This document shows, in pieces, positions 1 to 5,532 of a stretch of DNA of 6,183 nucleotides. Numbering within the stretch: the first letter of the stretch is position 1; each line of letters opens with the position of its first letter. The notes beneath the pieces are model-generated. The model saw nothing but the letters and a program-made list of their open reading frames with translations. It was not told the origin of the DNA and did no database searches. This DNA is from Actinomycetota bacterium (GTDB lineage: Bacteria > Actinomycetota > Humimicrobiia > Humimicrobiales > Humimicrobiaceae), in assembly GCA_016870675.1 (NCBI GenBank), contig VGAU01000112.1, positions 1 to 6,183 on the forward strand, in the 5' to 3' direction. The position numbers and the translations under genes are program-made.

Positions 1-94
1 GTGATGAAAAATAAAATTTTAAAGAAAAATAGTTGACAGGAGTGAAGGTATAATACATCATAATGGTATAACATATAGCCAATAACAGACTTAA

Positions 95-102
95 TAATAT
101 AT
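95..102. repeat. Left 8-bp target site duplication of the IS
   Basis: TAATATAT directly precedes the left inverted repeat and is repeated exactly at 1210-1217, directly after the right inverted repeat. Eight-base duplications are usual for the IS1595 family. The exact match indicates a simple, fairly recent insertion with no later rearrangement of the element ends. Confidence 0.92.
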
Positions 103-127
103 GGCTCATTTAAAAAATATTGTTGAT
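103..127 (+). repeat. Left terminal inverted repeat (IRL)
   Basis: This 25-bp end begins GGCTCATTTAAAAAATATTG and matches the reverse complement of 1185-1209 at 24 of 25 positions, with one A/T difference at base 10. Its inner edge overlaps the -35 box of the transposase promoter. Confidence 0.93.
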
Positions 128-151
128 AATCGAACATACGTTTGCTAAAAT
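123..151 (+). promoter_or_regulatory. Candidate transposase promoter
   Basis: TTGATA (123-128) and TAAAAT (146-151) are separated by 17 bp, each one mismatch from the sigma-70/sigma-A consensus. The -35 box partly lies in the left inverted repeat, a common layout in insertion sequences. Transcription would begin near 157-160, about 28 bases before the transposase start codon. The call is from pattern alone. Confidence 0.55.
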
Positions 152-173
152 AACCCCAAATAAATATGTTCGA
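130..173 (+). promoter_or_regulatory. Hairpin before the transposase ribosome binding site (possible read-through block)
   Basis: TCGAACATA (130-138) and TATGTTCGA (165-173) form a perfect 9-bp inverted repeat with a 26-nt loop, ending one base before the AAGGAG at 174-179. The left arm lies upstream of the predicted transcription start. Only transcripts entering from outside the IS would therefore fold it; transcripts from the internal promoter would not. This resembles the known IS10/IS50 strategy that prevents transposase synthesis from read-through RNA. It could alternatively be a protein-binding site. Confidence 0.45.
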
Positions 174-186
174 AAGGAGACATAAA

Positions 187-1181
187 ATGACTAAAGATCT
201 AAAGCATTACCTATATGTAGTTTTTTCTAAGCTTTCTTTTGATGAAAGAAGAGAAATTATTGCTTATCTTAAAGATATGAATCTAAATTCTGATACAAGC
301 TTTAAAGATATCATTGATGAAATTAGGGAGAAGCGCTATAGCAACGGATTTTTCTGCCCCCATTGTGAAAGCAAAAAAGTGGTGAGATTTAGCTCCTACC
401 GCAGCCGTCAGCGTTACTTGTGCAGGTCATGCAAGAGGACCTTTACAGATCTTAGCAAAACTGCCCTGCATTACATACACAAAAAAGAGAAGTTTTTTAA
501 TGCTATAAAGTTAATGCTTAAAGGATGCTCTCTTACTGAAACTGCACAAATTGTAAAGGTAAGTATACCCACAGCTTTTAATTGGCGGCATAAGATTCTA
601 GAAAACCTGCATAATTTAGAAGATTGCAGTCTTTCTGGGATAGTGGAAGCTTAATGACACATTTTTTCTCCACTCCCAAAAGGGAAACCGCAATATAGCT
701 AGACCTGCCCGAAAAAGAGGAGGTAAATCTAAAAAGCGTGGGATAAGTTTAAGACCAGGTGTGTGTACTGGTAGCAAGAGACAGAAATGATAATACCATA
801 TCAGAGGTTGCCACCTTTGGCCGTCCCTCTACAGAGGAAATAGATAAAGTACTGGAGGGTAGTTTGGCTAAAGATTGCATTTTCTTAAGCGACAAACACC
901 CTAGTTTTAGGTGTTTTGCAATGCAGAAAGGGCTGCAGTATAAGAGCCTAAATTTAAACAAGGGTATCCGGGTGGTAAAAGGAATTTATCACATACAAAA
1001 TGTAAATTCCTATCACAGCTGTTTAAAAATCTGGATGAATAGATTTAAAGGAGTGGCTACTAAGTATCTAAGCAATTATCTGCACTGGTTTGAGTTTATT
1101 GACAGCATAGGAAAGGATAAAATCCAAAAAGTAGCAGAAATAGATCTGCTCCTTAGGGCATGTTCAGTTAAGGCAGTGTAA
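187..1181 (+). pseudogene. IS1595-family transposase, broken by two frameshifts
   Basis: The encoded enzyme would cut and join the element ends. The first frame (187-654, 155 aa) has a zinc ribbon with C57-P-H-C60 and C79-x-x-C82 and a helix-turn-helix around 113-140, and ends at GIVEA then TAA. Reading resumes in the +1-shifted frame from GAC at 656 (DTFFLHSQKGNRNIARPARKRG...RGISL, to about 751). It shifts again to the frame DQVCVLVARDRND from 753 and runs to TAA at 1179-1181. Two one-base insertions, near 652-655 and 751-753, explain this; corrected, the protein would be about 330 aa, normal for the family. The first insertion falls on the first catalytic Asp (family VEADE). The later catalytic region is recognisable: LSDKH, then QNVNSYHS and FKGVATKYL (DDN-K pattern). 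ATG 187 is chosen because AAGGAG lies 7 bases upstream; ATG 166 lies inside the hairpin arm. Confidence 0.9.
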
Positions 1182-1184
1182 AAA

Positions 1185-1209
1185 ATCAACAATATTTTTA
1201 AAATGAGCC
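1185..1209 (-). repeat. Right terminal inverted repeat (IRR)
   Basis: Read on the - strand this 25-bp sequence begins GGCTCATTTTAAAAATATTG and matches the left end at 24 of 25 positions. It begins three bases after the transposase stop codon. Confidence 0.93.
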
Positions 1210-1217
1210 TAATATAT
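1210..1217. repeat. Right 8-bp target site duplication of the IS
   Basis: TAATATAT is identical to 95-102. Removing the IS and one copy restores a continuous leader that runs from 1-102 into TTTAATAGGGGG and the AGGAGG of the GntR gene. Confidence 0.92.
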
Positions 1218-1249
1218 TTAATAGGGGGAAATAGGAGGAAAGAAAGTAA

Positions 1250-1978
1250 ATGAGTGATGAAAAGCAGGTAGTTAAATTTAAGTCAATTCCAAGAGTTAAG
1301 ATCCCCGAAATGTTAGTTTCTAAAATAAAGGAAAAGATATTTTCAGGGGAATTGAGGGTTGGAGATAAGCTTCCAAGCGAAAGAGAGTTAAAAATACAGT
1401 TTAACACAAGCAGGATTACTGTTAGGGAAGCTATTAGGACGCTTGAAACTCTTGGACTTATAGAGGTGCGAAGAGGAGCTGGAGGAGGAGCATTTGTTCA
1501 GGAAATTAACTCAACTTGTTTTGCCGATTTTCTTTCCGATATGTTAGCACAGGGTATTCTTGATATCTCTGATATTACAGAGGTGCGATTAATGTTGGAG
1601 CCACAGGTAGCTCGACTTTCAGCTGAAAGGGCTAATGAGGAAGATATCTCTCAGATGAGAGAATGCATAGATAATGCCAAGCTTCATATATCGGAGCCTA
1701 AAAGACCTCGCAGTACTAATATCGCTTTTCATAATTTGGTAGCTAAATCTACGCATAATAAGATGATATACTTTGAGATAACCTCTATTACAAGGATTAT
1801 GATTAAAAATGTAGATTATTCTACTCTGGATAACCACGACATATCAAGTACGATAAAAAGGCATGAGAAAATATTTAGAGCGATTGAAAAACGAAAACCT
1901 GAAGAAGCTTTTAAGGAAATGTATAATGATATAAAAATGATACATTTAGCACTTAAAAAATATGAAAAAAACAAATAG
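1250..1978 (+). CDS. FadR-subfamily GntR transcriptional regulator (FCD domain)
   Basis: This 242-aa protein is a cytoplasmic DNA-binding dimer by family. The N-terminal winged helix-turn-helix spans about residues 16-86, with the family signature GDKLPSERELKIQFNTSRITVREAIRTL and a wing containing RRGAGGGAFV. An all-helical FCD ligand-binding domain spans about 107-235, starting with EVRLMLEP. FCD domains bind metal and small carboxylates through a D-H-H-H set. Here I see N157, H161, H205 and D227 at the expected positions, so two of the four differ. The length is typical for FadR-type regulators. AGGAGG at 1233-1238 lies 11 bases before ATG, a slightly long gap. The IS at 103-1209 separates the gene from its upstream region, so native control may be lost. 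Family members often repress adjacent catabolic or transport genes, but none is adjacent here, so the ligand is unknown. Confidence 0.93.
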   Translation: MSDEKQVVKFKSIPRVKIPEMLVSKIKEKIFSGELRVGDKLPSERELKIQFNTSRITVREAIRTLETLGLIEVRRGAGGGAFVQEINSTCFADFLSDMLAQGILDISDITEVRLMLEPQVARLSAERANEEDISQMRECIDNAKLHISEPKRPRSTNIAFHNLVAKSTHNKMIYFEITSITRIMIKNVDYSTLDNHDISSTIKRHEKIFRAIEKRKPEEAFKEMYNDIKMIHLALKKYEKNK

Positions 1979-1986
1979 TTATTTTT

Positions 1987-2003
1987 AAAAGCGAGGGCTT
2001 TTT
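1987..2003 (+). terminator. Weak candidate terminator after the GntR gene
   Basis: AAAAGC and GCTTTT pair across a GAGG loop, giving a 6-bp stem directly followed by T and A-rich sequence, nine bases after the stop codon. The stem is short, so termination would be inefficient at best. Confidence 0.25.
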
Positions 2004-2155
2004 ATAATGGAGAATATTAATACGAATAAAATAATTATAAAAGCTTTTAGTAAGTATTTGTCATTTATAATATAATATTGGTTATTTTTAACTGGGTAGC
2101 TAAAACATTAAAATATTAAGCGCTATAATGCCTCTAGAAGCGACGAAAAGAGTAA

Positions 2156-2193
2156 GGTATACATTTATTTATATACCCCTAATATACCCCTAA
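2156..2193. promoter_or_regulatory. Possible regulator-binding cluster: inverted GGTATA sites and 11-bp tandem repeat
   Basis: GGTATA (2156-2161) and TATACC (2172-2177) form an inverted pair with a 10-bp spacer. TATACCCCTAA then occurs twice head to tail (2172-2182 and 2183-2193), adding a third half-site one helical turn away. GGTATA also occurs twice upstream of the IS (47-52 and 65-70). FadR-type regulators bind short inverted sites, so these are candidate sites for the adjacent GntR protein. This is inference from pattern only. Confidence 0.35.
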
Positions 2194-2446
2194 AAGAAGT
2201 TACTTTGAGGATTAAATTTAGACTGATAAACTGCTGGCAGGGTAAACCTTTTTTATATATGCGTCGAAACCCTGTATTTTGCCTGTATTACATATTAATA
2301 ACCTATAAAAACCCCACTAAATGATATTTATTTAAGCTTTATTTTTATACTGGATGCTTATGCAAATATGCACAAATAAATTACATTTTTATGCGTTTTA
2401 GGTAATATAAAAAATGGTATTTTAACACTATGCAGGTAAATATCCT

Positions 2447-3019
2447 TTATAGGTTATTCTCATCTTCAAAATCATCTTCGTCCTCATCTTCATCTGAAGC
2501 TTCCATTCTTAGAGTTAATATCACTTCTCTACCTATAAATTTCTCTAGTATTTGGCTTAAACTAAGTGATCTTTCCCCAAAAAGATCCCCATAATCATAA
2601 GGCTTATTATATCCAATTATAAATTTTTCACCCAACCCAATCCTATCTATAAAGCTATAGGGTCTAATAAAAAGTGTTCCTCTTCCAGTTTTAGTTATTA
2701 TTTTTACATCCTCGGTCGCATCTTCTTCCGTATTCTCATTAATATCATCTTCATCATTTTTTTTCTTATCTACAATTTCTTTAATAAGATTAATGTCTTT
2801 TTCTTCATCATAATCTAGTAATTCTATGTTCAAGTTAACCCATCTACCTGGATCAGGACATATAGGAATATATTTTTCCCATAATCTATCTAAACTTATT
2901 TCTTTTCCATCTTTATCTCTTATAGCAATTTCTCCTTTAAATGAATTTTTAAAACGTAAGGGCACAATACTGAAAACACCCAATATTCCAAATTTTGGAG
3001 ATTTTTTCTCTTCTATCAT
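2447..3019 (-). CDS. Hypothetical acidic protein, 190 aa
   Basis: I do not recognise this family. The protein has no signal peptide, membrane span or catalytic motif that I can name. Residues 8-68 look like a compact beta-rich segment (GILGVFSIVPLRF, then CPDPGRWVNLNIELLDY). Residues 69-106 form a charged, acid-rich linker. Residues 110-172 look folded again (GRGTLFIRPYSFIDRIGLGEKF through REVILTLRME). The C-terminal 16 residues are almost entirely Asp/Glu (SDEDEDEDDFEDE). Translation would start at ATG 3019 behind AGAGGT. The upstream broken gene ends in TGA overlapping this ATG (ATGA), the layout of a translationally coupled operon, so the two products probably worked together. Composition and the open frame support a real, expressed gene. 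Function is unknown; a partner of a DNA-modifying protein is a guess from context. Confidence 0.7.
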   Translation of the reverse strand: MIEEKKSPKFGILGVFSIVPLRFKNSFKGEIAIRDKDGKEISLDRLWEKYIPICPDPGRWVNLNIELLDYDEEKDINLIKEIVDKKKNDEDDINENTEEDATEDVKIITKTGRGTLFIRPYSFIDRIGLGEKFIIGYNKPYDYGDLFGERSLSLSQILEKFIGREVILTLRMEASDEDEDEDDFEDENNL

Positions 3020-3359
3020 CTTTTACCTCTAGCCATGCTCTTTTTTATAGTGTCCAGAAAGTCCAAAAACTGCTTTGCTTTTAAAACATCTTCCCCTGGC
3101 CTGCCGGCTCTTCATATTTCAATAATTTATCTACGGTTAACAGTTCAATAAATAAACCTTCTTGTTTTACCCTTACAACTTCTTCATAAGATCCTTTGCC
3201 AAAACTAAAAGCCACAATATAGCCTTTATATTTTTTTATCCTTTGCAGGTCTGTTGTGCCCATTGATTTTAGGTCGCAATCGTAAACTCCTACTGCTTTA
3301 ATGATATACACAGCAGCCAACCGCCGCAGCCCAGCAAGTTACGCACCGTTAATCCTCAC
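3016..3359 (-). pseudogene. Broken 3' end of a gene resembling a methyltransferase/restriction-type C-terminal domain
   Basis: The open part (3081-3320) reads AAVYIIKAVGVYDCDLKSMGTTDLQRIKKYKGYIVAFSFGKGSYEEVVRVKQEGLFIELLTVDKLL. The KGYIVAFSFGKGSYEEV stretch resembles, from memory, the endonuclease-like C-terminal domain carried by some DNA methyltransferases and Mrr-type restriction proteins; this is tentative. It ends early at TAA 3081-3083. A one-base shift continues it as EDVLKAKQFLDFLDTIKKSMARGKR to a TGA at 3016-3018 that overlaps the start of the next gene. Upstream in the same frame, VRINGA precedes a TAA at about 3340, so at least two lesions are present. The original gene probably continued into the charged fragment at 3361-3570 and was cut by the group II intron. 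The ATGA coupling implies it formed an operon with the 190-aa protein. Confidence 0.5.
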
Positions 3360-3360
3360 T

Positions 3361-3570
3361 CTAGTCTTTTGTTTTTTCATCTAATTCTTTTAACTTGGCT
3401 TTCAGCCCTGCTATTTCCGCTTGCAATTTTTGTTTCCCTTCATCACTCTTTTGCTTTTCTTTATCCTGTGGTTTTTCTTCAGTATCTAAAGACTTATCCT
3501 TATCTTCTGGCTTGGGCCTTAACACATAAGCTAAAGCGGTGGTAGGGTCGGAAACTGGCGCGCCACTGAA
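3361..3570 (-). pseudogene. Lys/Glu-rich coding fragment next to the outer intron end
   Basis: A 69-residue open frame without a start codon reads FSGAPVSDPTTALAYVLRPKPEDKDK, followed by a highly charged stretch and a predicted coiled coil (KQKLQAEIAGLKAKLKELDEKTKD), then TAG. A stop codon (TAG, 3571-3573) precedes it, where the decayed group II intron sequence begins. I read it as the 3' exon of a gene interrupted by the outer intron, probably the same gene as the remnant at 3016-3359. Its 5' part is not in the window. No family is recognised with confidence. Confidence 0.4.
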
Positions 3571-3573
3571 CTA

Positions 3574-3602
3574 TATCAGCACGTTTCCAGCTCCCGCCCC
3601 AT
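3574..3602 (-). other. Decayed domain VI / 3' end of the outer group II intron
   Basis: Just after the outer domain V the - strand reads GATGGGGCGGGAGCTGGAAAC, which looks like the 5' strand and loop of a domain VI hairpin. The matching 3' strand and the usual branch-A and CTAC-like end are not recognisable. The intron end therefore appears mutated or truncated near 3574-3590, and a splice boundary cannot be placed. Confidence 0.4.
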
Positions 3603-3603
3603 C

Positions 3604-3636
3604 AAACGCAGCGTGCGGATTTCTCGCACTGCGCTT
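3604..3636 (-). ncRNA. Domain V of the outer group II intron (33 nt, slightly degenerate)
   Basis: The - strand gives an 8-bp lower stem AAGCGCAG/CTGCGTTT containing the catalytic AGC, a CG bulge, and an upper stem TGCGA/TCCGCA closed by a GAAA loop. It has 33 nt instead of the usual 34, one base missing on the 5' side of the upper stem. It lies about 50 bases after the stop of the RT remnant at 3689-4207, the normal place for domain V of that intron. Confidence 0.7.
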
Positions 3637-3688
3637 TCTTGTTAACTTCATCTAAAGGTTTATGCGACCTATCGGCCTGGCAGTACTT

Positions 3689-4207
3689 TTAAGCCTGGTA
3701 GTACCTTACCTTGTAGTCATTATACAGACCCAGGGTAGTGTAAAGCCAGTCCCTACTCCACCTGTTCCAGCCGAAGCCATGTCGTTTTCTCGCACGCATT
3801 AAGTGCCTTCTTATCTTTTTCTCCACCCAGTCCTTGATGTATCCAAAACACTCGGCGGAGTTTCCAATCCTAAAGTAGTTTGCCCATCCTCTTAAGATGG
3901 GGTTTATCAGCTCTATTACCCGGCTTATGAGCTGGGATTTGTGTCTGAGAAATATTTCCTTTAGATTCTTAAGTAGGGCCGTACGTGCCTTCATTTTAGG
4001 CACAATACTTACCCCCCATTTGCCCCGGCGGGTTTTAACCCTCCTGTAGACAAATCCAAGAAAGCTAAAGGTCTTTCCATGGGTAAGGTCTACTATCTTG
4101 GTTTTATCCCTGTTTACCTTTACCCCCAGTTTACCCAACTCCTGGATGAGCCGCTTATAGGCTGCCTTTAGAAGCCATCTGTGGTAGCCATTTACAAGGA
4201 TTACTAG
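3689..4207 (-). pseudogene. 3' part of a group II intron reverse transcriptase/maturase (outer intron)
   Basis: The frame encodes 172 residues starting LVILVNGYHRWLLKAAYKRL, exactly where an RT would continue after the YADD active site. It carries RT motifs 6-7 (GVKVNRDKTKIVDL, then TFSFLGFVYRR), the maturase domain X signature (INPILRGWANYF), and a C-terminal region GFGWNRWSRDWLYTTLGL. No HNH endonuclease is seen. All motifs N-terminal to YADD are missing, because the inner intron lies directly upstream (4208 onward). A nominal start further upstream would read through intron RNA sequence, so it is not a real start. The LVILVNGY continuation and the RTRRGKWG-like region differ from the class D type of the inner intron and of the flank at 6069-6183. 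The rest of this protein is not in the window. Confidence 0.88.
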
Positions 4208-4213
4208 GTGAGT

Positions 4214-4240
4214 AGCCCAGGGGAATCTCACCCCGAGGCT
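4214..4240 (-). ncRNA. Domain VI of the inner group II intron
   Basis: On the - strand, AGCC and GGCT plus GGGG and CCCC form a hairpin with a TGAGATT loop and a small internal mismatch. It is followed by ACTCAC at the intron end. The A after GGCT is the likely branch-point adenosine, about 6-7 nt from the 3' splice site depending on the exact boundary. Confidence 0.65.
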
Positions 4241-4246
4241 CTCTCA

Positions 4247-4280
4247 GAACCGGACTTGAACCTCTCAGCTCATCCGGCTC
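4247..4280 (-). ncRNA. Domain V of the inner group II intron (34 nt)
   Basis: The - strand begins GAGCCGGATGAGCTGAGAGG and ends TCCGGTTC. An 8-bp lower stem (GAGCCGGA/TCCGGTTC) contains the catalytic AGC and the typical G-T wobble. A two-base AG bulge and a 6-bp upper stem are capped by a GAGA tetraloop. Total length is 34 nt, the canonical domain V. It lies 7 bases downstream of the RT/maturase stop codon. Confidence 0.92.
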
Positions 4281-4287
4281 CCATTAT

Positions 4288-5532
4288 CTAAGCCGTAGGC
4301 AATATCCCCATTTGACAATGTGCAAACAACTTTGGTTCACGCCTGGCAATCCCGCCGAGCCAGTATGTAGCACGCCGCTGATGATTCGAAAGTTTCTTAT
4401 ACTTCCGTCGCACCCAGCGCACTAGAGCCCGGTCCATGTGTCTTAGTACTGGATATAGTTCCGACTTGTAAAAGCGCCCGTAGTAGTTAATCCAACCTCT
4501 TAATATTGGATTAAACATTTTAGACAAATCCTCAAGGGTTTTATCCGGCTTAAGATGCATATGCCATCCCCTGATAGTCTTTTGCATGGCCTTTTTAGCC
4601 TTGTTTGACACTGCCGGGGTAAAGTTAATGAAGTGCTTTCCGTATCTACTTTTAGACCTCCGGGGTCTGAAAGTATATCCCAGAAAGTCGAATGCCGTTA
4701 CCGGATAATTGCCTTTCCGGTCATCATCCCTACAGTAAATAATGCGGGTTTTTGCCGGATTTAGCTCTAGCCCGCATGCTAGAAACCGCTCCCTTAGACT
4801 ACGGTGTAGCTCTTCTGCTTGCCTTCTGCTTTTACAGTGCGCCACACCATCGTCGGCATAACGGGCAAACGGTTTGTCCGGATGATTTCTGTCCATCCAT
4901 CTATCAAATGCATAATGAAGGAACAGGTTAGCTAAAACCGGACTGATGACCCCTCCCTGAGGAGTGCCTTTAGTCCTTTCTTTGACTGTTCCATCAGGCA
5001 TTTGAAACGGTGCAGTTAGCCATCTTTTTATGTAGAGTATGACCCAAGGATTATCTGTGTGCTTCCGTACCGCCTTCATCAATAGCTTATGGTCGATGTT
5101 GTCAAACAGACCTTTGATGTCGAATTCCAGCACCCAGTCGTAATCCCAGCAACGTTGCCGGGTAACTTTAAGTGCATCCAGAGCCGATTTATTCGGCCGG
5201 TATCCATAGGAATCCGTATGGAAGGACGGTTCTACTGACGGCTCAAAATAGATTTTGGCTACCATCTGCGCCACCCGGTCAGCCACACTGGGCACTCCCA
5301 GGATGCGCCTGTCTCCACTTTTCTTGGGTATTTCTACTGCTTTTACAGGTGGTGGAAAGTAGCTTCCTGAAGACATCCTGTTCCAAATCTTATAGAGATT
5401 ATTCTTAAGACTTGCCTCAAATGCTTCCAGGCTTTCGTCATCTATTCCAGCTGCTCCCTTGTTAGCTTTTACTTTTTGGAATGCTTCCATTACCACATGT
5501 TTTGATATTTCATACGACTTTGTTTTGTCCAT
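4288..5532 (-). CDS. Group II intron reverse transcriptase/maturase, class D (RmInt1-like)
   Basis: The 414-aa protein binds its own intron RNA, helps it splice, and copies it into DNA during homing. RT motifs run in order: NLYKIWNRMSSGSYFPPPV, RILGVPSVADRVAQ, DSYGYRPNKSALDAL, the first catalytic Asp at about D138 (FDIKGLFDN), PQGG at 191-194, YADD at 225-228, and FDFLGY at 281-286. Maturase domain X follows (NPILRGWINYYGRFY, about 341-355). There is no C-terminal HNH endonuclease, as in RmInt1 (about 420 aa), which homes without one. I chose ATG 5532 (MDKTKSYEISK) because GGGAGG lies 5 bases upstream and the family begins there. A GTG at 5577 would add 15 residues, less likely. All catalytic residues are present and the frame is undamaged. 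The gene lies in intron domain IV and is transcribed as part of the intron. Confidence 0.95.
   Translation of the reverse strand: MDKTKSYEISKHVVMEAFQKVKANKGAAGIDDESLEAFEASLKNNLYKIWNRMSSGSYFPPPVKAVEIPKKSGDRRILGVPSVADRVAQMVAKIYFEPSVEPSFHTDSYGYRPNKSALDALKVTRQRCWDYDWVLEFDIKGLFDNIDHKLLMKAVRKHTDNPWVILYIKRWLTAPFQMPDGTVKERTKGTPQGGVISPVLANLFLHYAFDRWMDRNHPDKPFARYADDGVAHCKSRRQAEELHRSLRERFLACGLELNPAKTRIIYCRDDDRKGNYPVTAFDFLGYTFRPRRSKSRYGKHFINFTPAVSNKAKKAMQKTIRGWHMHLKPDKTLEDLSKMFNPILRGWINYYGRFYKSELYPVLRHMDRALVRWVRRKYKKLSNHQRRATYWLGGIARREPKLFAHCQMGILPTA

Larger units (their letters stand above)
103..1209 (+). mobile_element. IS1595-family (ISXO2-like) insertion sequence, complete ends, dead transposase
   Basis: The element is 1107 bp long. 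It is bounded by 25-bp inverted repeats beginning GGCTCATTT and ending TTGTTGAT, and flanked by a perfect 8-bp duplication. Inside are an inward promoter, a possible anti-read-through hairpin, and one transposase gene split by two frameshifts. Family assignment rests on the transposase: an N-terminal zinc ribbon, a helix-turn-helix, and an ISXO2-type DDE/DDN catalytic domain. Length and duplication size also fit IS1595. It lies in the 5' leader of the GntR gene at 1250, in the same orientation. With good ends but no intact transposase, it could now move only if a related transposase acted in trans. Confidence 0.93.
1979..2446. other. AT-rich gene-free stretch with short repeats
   Basis: No convincing gene is present on either strand over about 470 bp. 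The stretch holds a weak hairpin just after the GntR stop, a cluster of GGTATA/TATACC half-sites at 2156-2193, and a short direct repeat (CCTGTATT at 2271-2278 and 2282-2289). The rest is AT-rich. A 22-codon frame at 2007-2075 lacks any recognisable product. Confidence 0.6.

Noticed and set aside
33..54. TTGACA (33-38) and TATAAT (49-54) as a GntR promoter
   Set aside because: Both hexamers are perfect, but only 10 bp separate them; no partner at 16-18 bp is convincing, so no promoter was called.
652..753. Programmed ribosomal frameshifting in the transposase
   Set aside because: No slippery heptamer or following pseudoknot is evident, and two separate shifts plus loss of the first catalytic Asp point to ordinary decay.
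749..1837. - strand open frames opposite the transposase and GntR gene
   Set aside because: They are antisense shadows of well-supported coding sequence on the + strand.
2007..2075. 22-codon frame (MENINTNK...) after the GntR gene
   Set aside because: Very short, AT-rich, no good ribosome binding site and no recognisable product; at most the start of a lost gene.
2826..3032. + strand open frame opposite the 190-aa gene
   Set aside because: It lies opposite a longer, better composed - strand gene with a coupled start; no independent support.
3556..3565. 10-bp palindrome TGGCGCGCCA near the outer intron end
   Set aside because: Striking by composition, but a single palindrome of this size with no repeat elsewhere gives no functional case.
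4208..4231. RT remnant starting at 4231 with MRFPWATH
   Set aside because: The residues before LVILV are translated intron domain VI sequence, not protein; the true coding remnant begins at about 4207.
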